Below, one piece after another: positions 54,401 to 64,000 of a DNA stretch of 64,000 nt. The stretch is taken from assembly GCF_032854445.1 (NCBI RefSeq), contig NW_027017961.1, forward strand, positions 335,849-399,848, in the 5' to 3' direction. The DNA is from Liolophura sinensis. Taxonomy: Eukaryota; Mollusca; Polyplacophora; Chitonida; Chitonidae. The notes under the pieces are model-generated. The model worked only from the letters and a program-made list of their open reading frames with translations, had not been told where the DNA came from and made no database searches. How positions within the stretch are numbered: position 1 is the stretch's first letter; each line of letters opens with the position of its first letter. Made by a program: the position numbers and the translations under genes.

Positions 54401-55935
54401 TTGTAATCAGTATAAAAGCATGCTCAGTTGCAAAATGGACATTGTAATCATTATAATAACATGTTCAGTTACCAGAGAGAACGACGTTAAAACCCAAGCA
54501 CTCACTCAGTTACCAGATGAACATTGTAATCATTATATTAGGACGTTCAGTTACAAGATGAACATTGTAATCAATATAATAGCATATTCAGTTACAAAAT
54601 GAACATTGTAATCATTGTAATAGCATGTTCAGTTACAAAGTAAACATTGTAATCATTATAATAGCGTCAACGGTTACATGCTCAGTTACAAAATGAATAC
54701 TGCAATCATGATATAACCATATTTCATTACAAGATCAACATTGTAATCATTATTATAGCATATGTAGTTACAAGATGAACATTGTAATCATTATAAAAAC
54801 ATCATCAGTTACAAGGTGAACATTATAATCAGTATAAAAGCATGCTCAGTTGCAAAATGGACATTGTAATCATTACAATAGCATATTCACTTACAAGATG
54901 AACATTGTAATCATTGTAATAGCATGTTCAGTTACAAAGTGAACATTGTAATCATTATAAAAACATCATCAGTTGCAAGGTAAACATTGTAATCAGTATA
55001 AAAGCATGCTCAGTTGCAAAATGGACATTGTAATCATTACAATAGCATATTCAGTTACAAGATGAACATTGTAATCATTATAATAATGTGCTCAGTTACA
55101 AGGTGAACAATGTAATCATTGTAATAGCATGTTCAGTTACAAAGTGAACATTGTAATCCTTATAATTGCATGTTCAGTTACAAGATGAACATTGTAATCA
55201 TTATAAAAACATCATCAGTTACAAGGTGAACATTGTAATCAGTATAAAAGCATACTCAGTTGCAAAATGGACATTGTAATCATTACATTAGCATATTCAC
55301 TTACAAGATCAATATTGTAATCATTATAATAACATCATCAGTTACAAAATAAACATTGTATTCATTATATTAGCACGTTCAATTACAAGATGAACATTGT
55401 AATCATTATAAAAGCATGTTCAGTTACAAGGTGAACATTGTAATCATTATAAAAACATGCTCAGTTACAAGATGAACATTGTAATCATTATAATAGCATG
55501 TTCAGTTACAAGGTGGACATTGTAATCAGTATAAAAGCATGCTCAGTTGCAAAATGGACATTGTAATCATTACATTAGCATATTCACTTACAAGATGAAT
55601 ATTGTAATCATTATAATAACATCATAAGTTACAAAATGAACATTGTATTCATTAAATTAGCACTTTCAATTACAAGACGAACATTGTAATCATTATAATA
55701 TCATGCTCAGTTGCAAGATGAAGATTGTAATCGACATAATAGCATGTTTAGTTACAAGATGAACATTGTAATCGACATAATAACATGTTCAGTTACAAGA
55801 TGAACAATATAATCATTATAAAAACATCATCAGTTGCAAGGTGAACATTGTAATCAGTATACAAGCATGCTCAGTTGCAAAATGGACATTCTAATGATTA
55901 CAATAGCATATTCAGTTACAAGATGAACATTGCAA
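51467..55935 (+). repeat. 41-bp satellite array 8 (about 109 monomers)
   Basis: The first 2.6 kb pair with array 9 at an offset of 6,458 bp. The stretch 53641-54612 pairs with 28399-29370 of array 5 at an offset of 25,242 bp, including the SINE-tail insertion. The array ends with the ACATTGCAAGAAATA junction into cassette 9. Confidence 0.95.
54465..54517 (+). mobile_element. Extremely 5'-truncated SINE insertion, duplicate of the one at 29223
   Basis: Same 29-bp insert (54477-54505) and same 12-bp TCAGTTACCAGA duplications (54465-54476 and 54506-54517). It is not an independent insertion: the surrounding monomers match array 5 on both sides, so it was copied with about 1 kb of satellite. Confidence 0.75.
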
Positions 55936-56818
55936 GAAATATTTTTAGAGTAAATCGCTTCCAAACTCTGGTATATTCACCTTAGTTTAACTAAACGCCA
56001 TCATATCGTATTTATGTTAATTACATGTAATATTGTAATAGGCATGTTCTTAAGTCAAGTGGCCCTTTGTTAGACTGTTTAGCCTTTCAAAACGGAAACT
56101 ACAGGTATGCATATTTAAGAGAACTTAAGTTTGTCCTTTTTTAAAACCATTTTCTTCATTCCTCAATGAAAAATAAATGCATTGTTTCGCACCCCTATTT
56201 GCAGCGTACTGGCAATGGGCCAAATGTGTAGAATACGATATCTGTGAAATTAATCTGACTGCAATAAGATCAGAAAATTCGACCCCAATTCTTTGATGGT
56301 TTTCTCTACGGTTCTTCTATATCGGGACTAGTCTTGCTGACAATGGTAACTGATGCTCGTCGGCAGGTACACGTACGTTAATGAGATCAATAACTTTGTC
56401 TCTTACTTTCAGGACAAATATGTACCTTATTAAACTAACGGTTTTGACAGATAAATGTAACAGCTCTGTGATCTCATCATGTTAGAAATGAAATAAAAAA
56501 TGCGATATAGACGTACTTGAGCTCCTAATATGTTTTTTCCAGAGTGCTTACGGTGGACTTCGTTTGGATTCTGTGAGGGTTTTGATAGGTCTGTTATATG
56601 TTAATTGTGGATTACTGAAAACTCGCACCGCTAATATTATATGTACAAACATGTATACTTAAAGCCTTCCTTTCACTAGGAAATAAAATAGCCTGAGTAG
56701 GAGCCTTGTCAGGTGGGGTTATGTATGGGAGGACTAAGGTTTGCCTGAAGTGAAAGACATAGGTACAGTAAATGGCGCAGAGACATACATGTCTTTACAG
56801 ATAAATGTTATCTGATCG
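55936..56818. repeat. Block A, copy 9
   Basis: Groups with copy 6 by both the left edge (GAAATATTTTTAG) and CTCGCACCGC. Private changes: TTTTAGAGTAAATCG, AAAATAAATGCATTG, CTCTTACTTTCAG and TATGTACCTTATT. Confidence 0.85.
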
Positions 56819-56830
56819 TCAGTTGCACAG

Positions 56831-57195
56831 ACCGGCCCGGATAGCACAGTTGGTAGAGCGTCCGCTTCGGGACCGGTAGATCCAGGATCAATCCTTGGTC
56901 GAGTCACACCTAAGACTTTAAAAGAGGAAGTTGTGACTTCCTCGTTTGGCGTTCAGCATGAAGGGGATAGTGCAACGACTGGTTGACCCGTTTCAGTATA
57001 ATGGCTCGGGCGGGGCGGCTTACTTGCCTTCGGTAAGTCGTCTCAGTGATGCAGCACTAAATAAAAGAGCGGTGAAAATCCGTCCTGCAACAAGGAGGCA
57101 CATTAAACGTGCATGCACCCTAATGATTCCTTCGTCGTCATATGACTGAAAAATTGTTGAGTACGACGTTAAACCCCAAGCACTCACTCACTCAC
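56831..57195 (+). mobile_element. tRNA-derived SINE, copy 9
   Basis: A 365-bp copy with the shortened GAAGGGGAT run. Target duplications are 56819-56830 and 57196-57207. Apart from the copy 8 private base it is essentially the same sequence as copy 8. Confidence 0.88.
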
Positions 57196-57264
57196 TCAGT
57201 TGCACAGCGACATACATGTCTATACAGAAAAATGCTATCTGATCGCAGTCAGTGTAAAATTCCT

Positions 57265-57399
57265 GACGGTGTTTACTGTGCAGCAGAGATTCAGGATGGT
57301 GCTTACTGTGTAGCAGAGTTTCAGGATGGTATTTACTGTGCAGCAGAGATTCAGGATGGTGTTTACGGTGCAACAGAGATTCAGTATGGTGTTAATTGA
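57265..57399 (+). repeat. 30-bp minisatellite, 4.5 units (cassette 9)
   Basis: The fourth copy, again with the same unit count and the same final TATGGTGTTAATTGA half unit. Confidence 0.85.
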
Positions 57400-57924
57400 T
57401 TTAATCAACGATTCAGGAAAACACAGTGATCCAGGTTTAGAAGCTGCCTGACTTCAGGTTATATTAATATCTTGAAGTAATGATACTGCGTTGCTTGAAA
57501 CCATTTAAACATCCGAATTCCACTGACTCTGTCAACACGCTGGATGAAAGAATATATTGGAGTGAAATCAGTTAGAGAAACACATGATTTTCTATCGGCC
57601 TCACAACGTTTTACATTTTACTTACTTATTTAATTTTTGTTTGAGGAGGGCCTCAGTTACCGAGGGGGTCAGCACGCCATCGCCCTTTGTAATCCCACAT
57701 GGAACACTGGGGTTAGAGCTGATTTCCTAGCTGGCACCATCTTTTAAGTGCCAATATTGAGAAATGCCTTCTATTTCTTCTCAACGATCAACGGTACAAA
57801 GATGCAGTTTGGACCAAATACACGCTAAAAAGCTCATCTTATCCCCACACATTATCCAGACTAAATCTTTCATTTTTCCCCTCAGCTGAAATAGACTAAA
57901 TCCAGTTAAATAGACTCGTGTTTT
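57400..57924. repeat. Block B, copy 9 (deleted form)
   Basis: A 525-bp form like copy 8. The fragment of the second SINE is at about 57648-57686. Private change GATACTGCGTTGC near 57483 (others GATACTTCG). Confidence 0.8.
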
Positions 57925-60521
57925 ATAATAGCATGCTCAGTTACAAGATAAACATTGTAATCATTATATTAGCACGCTCACTTACAAGGTAAACATTGTA
58001 ATCATTATAATAGAAAGCTCAGTTACAAGATGAAAATTGTAATCATAATAGCATGTTCAGTTACAAGATGAATATTGTAATCATTATAATAACATCATCA
58101 GTTACAAAAATGAACATTGTATTCATTATATTAGCACGTTCAATTACAAGATGAACATTGTAATCATTATAATAGCATGTTCAGTTACAAGGTGAACATT
58201 GTAATCATTATAAAACCATGCCCAGTTACAAGATGAACATTGTAATACTTAAAATAGCATGTTCAGTTACGAAGTGAACATTGTAATCATTATAATAGCA
58301 TGCTCAGATTGCAAGGTAAACATTGTAATCATTATAATATCATTTTCAGTTACAAGATGAAGATTGTAATCGACATAATAGCATGTTCAGTTACAAGGAC
58401 GAACATTGTAATCATTGTAATAGCATGTTCAGTTACAAAGTGAACATTTGTAATCATTATAATAGCGTCAACGGTTACAAGATGAACATTGTAATCATTA
58501 TAATAGCATGCTCAGTTACAAGATGAACATTGTAAACAGTATAATAGCGTGCTCAATTACAAAATGAACATTGTCATCATTATAATAGCATGCTAAGTTA
58601 CAAGATGAACATTGTAATCATTATAAAAACATCATCAGTTACAAGGTGAACATTGCAATCAGTATAAAAGCATGCTCAGTTCCAAATGGACATTGTAATC
58701 ATTACATTAGCATATTCACTTACAAGATGAATATTGTAATCATTATAATAACATCATCAGTTACAAAAAAAACATTGTATTCATTATATTAGCACGTTCA
58801 GTTACAAGATAAACATTGTAATCATTATATTAGCACGCTCATTTACAAGGTAATCATTGTGATCATTATAATAGAAAGCTCAGTTACAAGATGAAAATTG
58901 TAATCATAATAGCATGTTCAGTTACAAGATGAATATTGTAATCATTATAATAACATCATCAGTTACAATATGAACATTGTAATTCATTATATTTACACGT
59001 TCAATTACAAGATGAACATTGTAATCATTATAATAGCATGTTCAGTTACAAGGTGAACATTGTAATCTTATAAAAACATGCCCAGTTACAAGATGAACAT
59101 TGTAATACTTCTAATAGCATGTTCAGTTACGAAGTGAACATTGTAATCATTATAATAGCATGCTCAGTTTCAAGATAAACATTGTAATCATTATAATATC
59201 ATTTTCAGTTAGAAGATGAAGATTGTAATCATTGTAATAGCATGTTCAGTTACAAAGTGAACATTGTAATCATATAATAGCGTCAACGGTTACAAGATGA
59301 ACATTGTAATCAATTATAAGGCATGCTCAGTTACAAGATGAACATTGTAATCATTGTAATAGCATGTTCAGTTACAAAGTGACATTGTGATCATTATAAT
59401 AGCGTCAACGGTTACAAGATGAACATTGTAATCATTATAATAGCATGCTCAGTTACAAGATGAACATTGTAAACAGTAAAATAGCGTGCTCATTTAAAAA
59501 ATGAACATTGTCATCATTATAATAGCATGCTAAGTTACAAGATGAACATTGTAATCATTATAAAAACATCAGCAGTTACAAGGTGAACATTGTAATCAGT
59601 ATAAAAGCATGCTCAGTTGCAAATGGACATTGTAATCATTACATTAGCATATTCACTTACAAGATGAATATTGTAATCATTATAATAACATCATCAGTTA
59701 CAAAATAAACATTGTATTCATTATATTAGCACGTTCAATTACAAGATGAACATTGTAATCATTATAAAAGCATGTTCAGTTTACAAGGTGAACATTGTAA
59801 TCATTATAAAAACATGCTCAGTTACAAGATGAACATTGTAATCATTATAATAGCATGTTCAGTTACAAGCTGGACATTGTAATCAGTATAAAAGAATGCT
59901 CAGTTGCAAAATGGACATTGTAATCATTACATTAGCATATTTAGTTACAAGATGAATATTGTAATCATTATAATAACATCATCAGTTACAAAATGAACAT
60001 TGTATTCAATTATATTAGCACGTTCAATTACAAGATGAACATTGTAATCATTAAAATATCATGCTAAGTTGCAAGATGAAGATTGTAATCGACATAATAG
60101 CATGTTCAGTTACAAGATGAACATTGTAATCATTGTAATAGCATGTTCAGTTACAAAGTGAACATTGTAATCCTTATAATTGCATGTTCAGTTACAAGAT
60201 GAACATTGTAATCATTATTAAAACATCATCAGTTGCAAGGTGAACATTGTAATCAGTATACAAGCATGCTCAGTTGCAAAATGGACATTGTAATCATTAC
60301 AATAGCATATTCAGTTACAAGATGAACATTGTAATCATTATAATCATGTGCTCTGTTACAAGGTGAACATTGTAATCATTACAATAGCGTGCTCAGTTAC
60401 AAGATGAACATTGTAATCATTATAAAAACATGCCCAGTTACAAGATGAACATTGTAATAGTTAAAATAGCATGATCAGTTACGAAGTCAACATTGTAATC
60501 ATTATAATAGCATGCTCAGTT
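57925..60521 (+). repeat. 41-bp satellite array 9 (about 63 monomers), right edge of the satellite
   Basis: A truncated counterpart of array 8, tracking it at offset 6,458 until single-base gains and losses bring the offset to 6,461 at the end. These indels fall between 58106 and 60009; the remaining 500 bp have none. The array stops in mid-monomer after CATGCTCAGTT, where array 8 continues GCAAAATAAAC. Confidence 0.93.
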
Positions 60522-60592
60522 TGGTTTTACGAGGTAGTAAGCATTATGTGGTGCAAAAATGATTGATTTTAAAAAAAGTTGGCTGGTGTGAT

Positions 60593-61047
60593 AGGACACA
60601 GACCCCCATTACAACTTGCGTTTTTCAGTAGGGACGATTGTAGTTCTGTGTATTTTAGGGTGTAAAGTCTTTTTTTGCTGCCAGCCTGCCGTTTTTGGTG
60701 TACAAGTGCATGCTTGGTATGAAAATGATGGAAATTGTCTAAGCTTTGGGCAGGTATGAGTTTTAATGGTGAAAGTTTGAAATTCTGGGCGAGAGGACAC
60801 AAGGAGACAGGTGGTGATGAGGCTGCGAGTGAACGTCCCCCTTGACGTTGCTAAGCACCCCTCCCAGCTGCCGGCATGTAAAGGTCCAGATTTTGACGGT
60901 CAACCTATGTCAAGATTTTTACAGCTTCTTTCTCTCAGGCTGGGCCAGGTATGCACCAAAGCTTATTGGCCTCGGAATGTTTGGACTGAGCTACAGCGCT
61001 AAACGTTAACATTGTCGCTTATGGAAAACTAATGGGGGTCTGTGGCC
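60593..61047. mobile_element. Non-autonomous DNA transposon (MITE), 455 bp
   Basis: The left end GGACACAGACCCCCATTA and the inverted right end GGCCACAGACCCCCATTA agree at 17 of 18 bases. TGAT flanks the element on both sides (60589-60592 and 61048-61051). The empty site, with TGAT once, is seen at 63504-63507 in the second copy of the flanking repeat, which proves a recent insertion. There is no transposase; the 60-80 codon frames inside are not convincing. A 4-bp target duplication does not fit hAT, Tc1 or Harbinger. Sola or another less common superfamily is possible, and I leave it unassigned. Confidence 0.85.
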
Positions 61048-62119
61048 TGATCTGTCCACTTGTGCCAAAACATGTAATATGTCACTGTGTGCTCAGATTT
61101 CGCAACAGTCTGATAATATTTGGTGGGTACATCTGCGATGTGGTTTGCATTGACATGGAACTTGATTGAGCAGTTTTAAAGCTTTTTAATTCTATATTTT
61201 CCCCACATATCCATTTTGTCTAAAAATGGGCTAAAGCGCTCTGTGGTCAAGGGTTAGTACAGGAGTATAAACAGACTGGAACAAACACAGACAATGTTTC
61301 ATTGTTCCTGGTTTTTAAAATGTCTCTTTTGGGGCTGACATTTGATAAATAATGCAAAATTTGAGTGCTGCGAGTGAAATTGGAGTATGTGGCTGATAGA
61401 TAGGGTGGTGTGATTAAGGATGGTCAATAAGGCCTTGCATCACATATAAGGGCCCAGCCTCACACAGGTGGATAAAAACACATCAGCAGATTAATTTACT
61501 TGGCTAGAGTAGTAGAGAGGGCCAGTGTGCATTTAATTTACAAACCAAGTCAGGTTCCTCCCATGTGTGCCACCACACACTAGGTAAATGTGCTTCAAAT
61601 CATCCTGCAGGTCACAAAACATTAAAAACAGGCATCTCTGCTGAAACACTGTCTGCTGTTTTGGGCATAGACTTGAAGTGGACAAGGTAAATTTTCCTCT
61701 TTAAACTTAAAATAAACCACTGTAGGCATGTAGTTTTCATTGTATGTGTATATTCATTCCTCTGACAAGTTACATGTGCACTCACACAGTATGTGTGGCG
61801 TTGGAACAAAAATGATCAATTTCAAGTTTCTAGCATACATGTGAGTGTGATCTGTTGGAATATTGCCCTTGTGAAAATGAGTCTCTGCCCCACCAGGTGT
61901 CTGTTTTTCCACCAGAACATAGTACGCTGTTCCTGCGACATCTCAAAGGAGTTTTTGTTTTAGTATCTGGCCCAGTGTGGCATCCACCTCCCTGGGCAGC
62001 TGGGATTTTTTTTATGTTTCCAATGTCCTCACACACAAGTTAGAAATTAGACAGCTACATATGTCTTTCACATCCTAGTTTAATACCTATTGAGCTTTTG
62101 TCTTGGTTTCCCTCTTTAG

Positions 62120-62191
62120 ATCTTGTCTCCCAAACATGGCGTCAGTGAACTTTGCCTGGTTTATGCATATATTGAACTGGGATCTACCTAG
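62120..62191 (+). other. Weak candidate exon
   Basis: A pyrimidine-rich stretch ending CCTCTTTAG (AG at 62118-62119) precedes an ATG at 62136 in a good context (CAAACATGGCG). The frame stays open for 19 codons up to CTACCTAG followed by GTGAGT (62192-62197), a strong donor match. There is no supporting downstream exon that I can identify, and no protein similarity. It is listed only because the signals fall in the right order. Confidence 0.12.
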
Positions 62192-62767
62192 GTGAGTGGG
62201 GTCTGCTAGCCGTTCAGCTTCCTCAAAGGCCTGACCATTCGGATGCAGTCTTCCACTCCCTTGGCCGACCTAGAATCCCCGTCATTGGTCCGGTACTACA
62301 CCATGACACATACCCCTCCGGCCCCCCCCACCCCCCCAACCGGGGAAACGTCACAGGTTTCTCATATATGTTACGGACAGTTTGAATGTCCATTCCTCAT
62401 GCCCACCCAGCAACACCCAGTGTGGAACCTGATTACGGATGTAATTTCTCACTGATTATTTGAGGATTTCTGTGTTGTTACAGGTTAAAAAGTATAGCTT
62501 TTCCCCTCTTCTTGGGTCCCTTCAACATGTCTTGGGAGGGTTGCCTTGCTGACTGTCTGAATGACCAATGTGCATGTACTGTGTGGCTTTATTTTTGTAA
62601 GTGGCAAATTCATATTTCTCCCCTCTACTTATCTCTTGTAGATGCCAGTTGTCACACTTTGGTGTTTGTTATGTGGAAAGTACTAATTTAGTCTGAGGCA
62701 ACAACACAGGTGGTGGGATTCTTTTGCACTGTGAGTTGAGGTAAGCCAGCCAACCAATGGCAGCCAT

Positions 62768-62818
62768 GGGGGAGACGGGAAAGGGGGGTAGTGTGTCTGT
62801 GTGGGGGGGGGGGGGGGG
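62768..62818 (+). repeat. G-rich tract with a run of 16 G
   Basis: Runs of 5, 3, 6 and 16 G (the last at 62803-62818) meet the simple four-run pattern for a G-quadruplex on the plus strand. A run of this length is also a place where sequencing and assembly often miscount. Confidence 0.7.
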
Positions 62819-63445
62819 AGTGGGTGATCTTTTAAAGGGTTTTATCATGTGAATCACTATGTAAAAGGGATACTAGTCTTTTCTTTAGCCCTATCCATGG
62901 AAACTCTGCCTATGAGCATTTCTATATCAATTTGGATGCATACGTTTACTTTGATGGTGATCAAAATGTACTTTTCTGGAATTTTGAAACTCCGCTTTGC
63001 TACCCACCCTGTATCACTTTAAGTCAAATTTTGCACAAAGTTGCTAAAAGGTATGTCCTATATTTGCTAAGTGAATTGTCAGATAAATTACCTGTCTTTT
63101 GATATATATTTTGACACTTTTGGCTTTTAAGTATTTTCTTAACACTGCTGTAAACAAGAAAATCTACTTGAAAATCCATAATTTTCTAAATGTTTGTCAA
63201 TGGAAAATGTAAAATACTTTGTCATTGGAATTTTTTTCATTTTTCTTGCAGATATACATACCAGCTTTCCAAAACATTTGACCTGGTTAAGATATTTTGA
63301 AGGGTATGTGCACTACAGAGCTTTGAACTTGGTGCTTGAGGACGGACAAACAGACACATTTCCAAGATAGGGGTACCCCAAGTTAAATTCCTCCTACTGA
63401 AAAGTTTTTGCATGTATCAAGCTGTAACTTTATGTGTGAGGTTTA

Positions 63446-64000
63446 GAGGTAGTAAGCATTATGTGGTGCAAAAATGATTGATTTTAAAAAAAGTTGGCTG
63501 GTGTGATCTGTCCACTTGTGCCAAAACATGTAATATGTCACTGTGTGCTCAGATTTGGCAACAGCCTGATAATATTTGGTGGGTACATCTGCGATGTGGT
63601 TTGCATTGACATGGAACTTGATTGAGCAGGTTTTAAAGCTTTTTAATTCTATATTTTCCCCCACATATCCATTTTGTCTAAAAATGGGCTAAAGCGCTCT
63701 GTGGTCAAGGGGTAGTACAGGAGTATAAACAGACTGGAACAAACACAGACAATGTTTCATTGTTCCTGGTTTTTAAAATGTCTCTTTTGGGGCTGACATT
63801 TGATAAATAATGCAAAATTTGAGTGCTGCGAGTGAAATTGGAGTATGTGGCTGATAGATAGGGTGGTGTGATTAAGGATGGTCAATAAGGCCTTGCATCA
63901 CATATAAGGGCCCAGCCTCACACAGCTGGATAAAAACACATCAGCAGATTAATTTACTTGGCTAGAGTAGTAGAGAGGGCCAGTGTGCATTTAATTTACA
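63446..64000. repeat. Second copy of the flanking repeat (cut by the window end)
   Basis: Matches 60531-60592 and then 61052-61542 with the transposon absent. It contains the untouched TGAT target at 63504-63507. It still matches at the last base of the window, so its true length is unknown. Confidence 0.8.

Larger units (their letters stand above)
60531..63445. repeat. First copy of a long flanking direct repeat (2,915-bp period)
   Basis: The sequence starting GAGGTAGTAAGCATTATGTG reappears at 63446. The match is broken only by the transposon at 60593-61047. Without it the two copies run together from 60531 to 61542 and from 63446 to the window edge, differing by a few substitutions and single-base indels such as GCAGTTTTAAAG against GCAGGTTTTAAAG. 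The repeat could be a tandem duplication, or the two ends of a larger element; the second copy is cut off before this can be settled. Confidence 0.8.
61052..63445. other. Non-coding flank without recognised genes
   Basis: About 2.4 kb of AT-rich sequence with several frames of 60-73 codons on both strands, none with recognisable domains or repeats of a family I know. It includes a GC-rich, C-run section (62322-62337) and a G-rich section (62768-62818). Splice-like signals occur (see the weak exon candidate), but they are expected by chance over this length. Confidence 0.6.

Noticed and set aside
1325-60521. Centromere identity via a CENP-B box
   Set aside because: I see no sequence close to the CENP-B box in the monomer variants. 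A centromeric location remains possible but is not supported by this motif.
61612-62043. Several overlapping frames of 62-68 codons on both strands
   Set aside because: Mutual overlap on opposite strands and no domain; typical of chance frames.
62243-62455. 70-codon proline-rich frame in the flank
   Set aside because: Low-complexity C-rich DNA explains the proline and threonine runs. No similarity that I recognise.
63446-64000. Long terminal repeat of a retrotransposon
   Set aside because: The repeat does not begin TG, no primer-binding site or polypurine tract is seen next to it, and there is no gag or pol coding sequence in the 2.4 kb between the copies.

Overview
This window is eukaryotic repeat DNA; I find no credible protein-coding gene. 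Most of it (1-60521) is one complex tandem array. The basic unit is an AT-rich monomer of 41 bp (about 27% G+C), present roughly 1,100 times, all head-to-tail in one orientation. The monomer arrays are interrupted nine times by a longer non-satellite cassette. Each cassette starts with an 883-bp single-copy-like block (block A), followed by a tRNA-derived SINE of about 365 bp with intact Pol III A and B boxes, an (ACTC)n tail and perfect 12-bp target-site duplications. The SINE head, body and tail resemble tRNA-SINEs widespread in molluscs. A mollusc, perhaps a gastropod, is therefore the best guess, but this rests on recall of family features and not on a search.

Layout: cassettes begin at 42, 5601, 10963, 15828, 22701, 35144, 41862, 49478 and 55936. 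They come in two forms. Short cassettes (1, 3, 4, 5, 7) re-enter the 41-bp array about 10 bp after the SINE target duplication. Long cassettes (2, 6, 8, 9) continue through a 30-bp minisatellite (4.5 units) and a second block (block B, about 525 bp) before re-entering the array. Cassette 6 alone keeps a further 853 bp in block B that contains a second tRNA-derived SINE. The other three long cassettes keep only the first 40 or so bases of that SINE, so cassette 6 probably shows the ancestral arrangement. The monomer arrays between cassettes are 2.6 to 11.2 kb long and carry nested higher-order repeats and unequal-exchange events whose sizes are whole numbers of monomers: a 1,394-bp duplication, a 694-bp deletion, 612- and 615-bp duplications, and a 164-bp four-monomer unit.

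The satellite ends abruptly at about 60521. The flank (60522-64000) is ordinary-looking non-coding sequence. It contains a duplicated segment (copies start at 60531 and 63446; the second runs off the window). The first copy carries a 455-bp non-autonomous DNA transposon with 18-bp terminal inverted repeats. The second copy preserves the empty target site.

How the parts work together: the cassettes look like passengers of a satellite that grows by unequal exchange of 5-7 kb composite units, with homogenisation strong enough that all nine block A copies have exactly the same length. Because every SINE promoter points into a monomer array, Pol III read-through transcription of the satellite is a testable possibility. 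A cluster of single-base indels in the last array (58106-60009) suggests either weaker homogenisation at the array edge or local assembly error.
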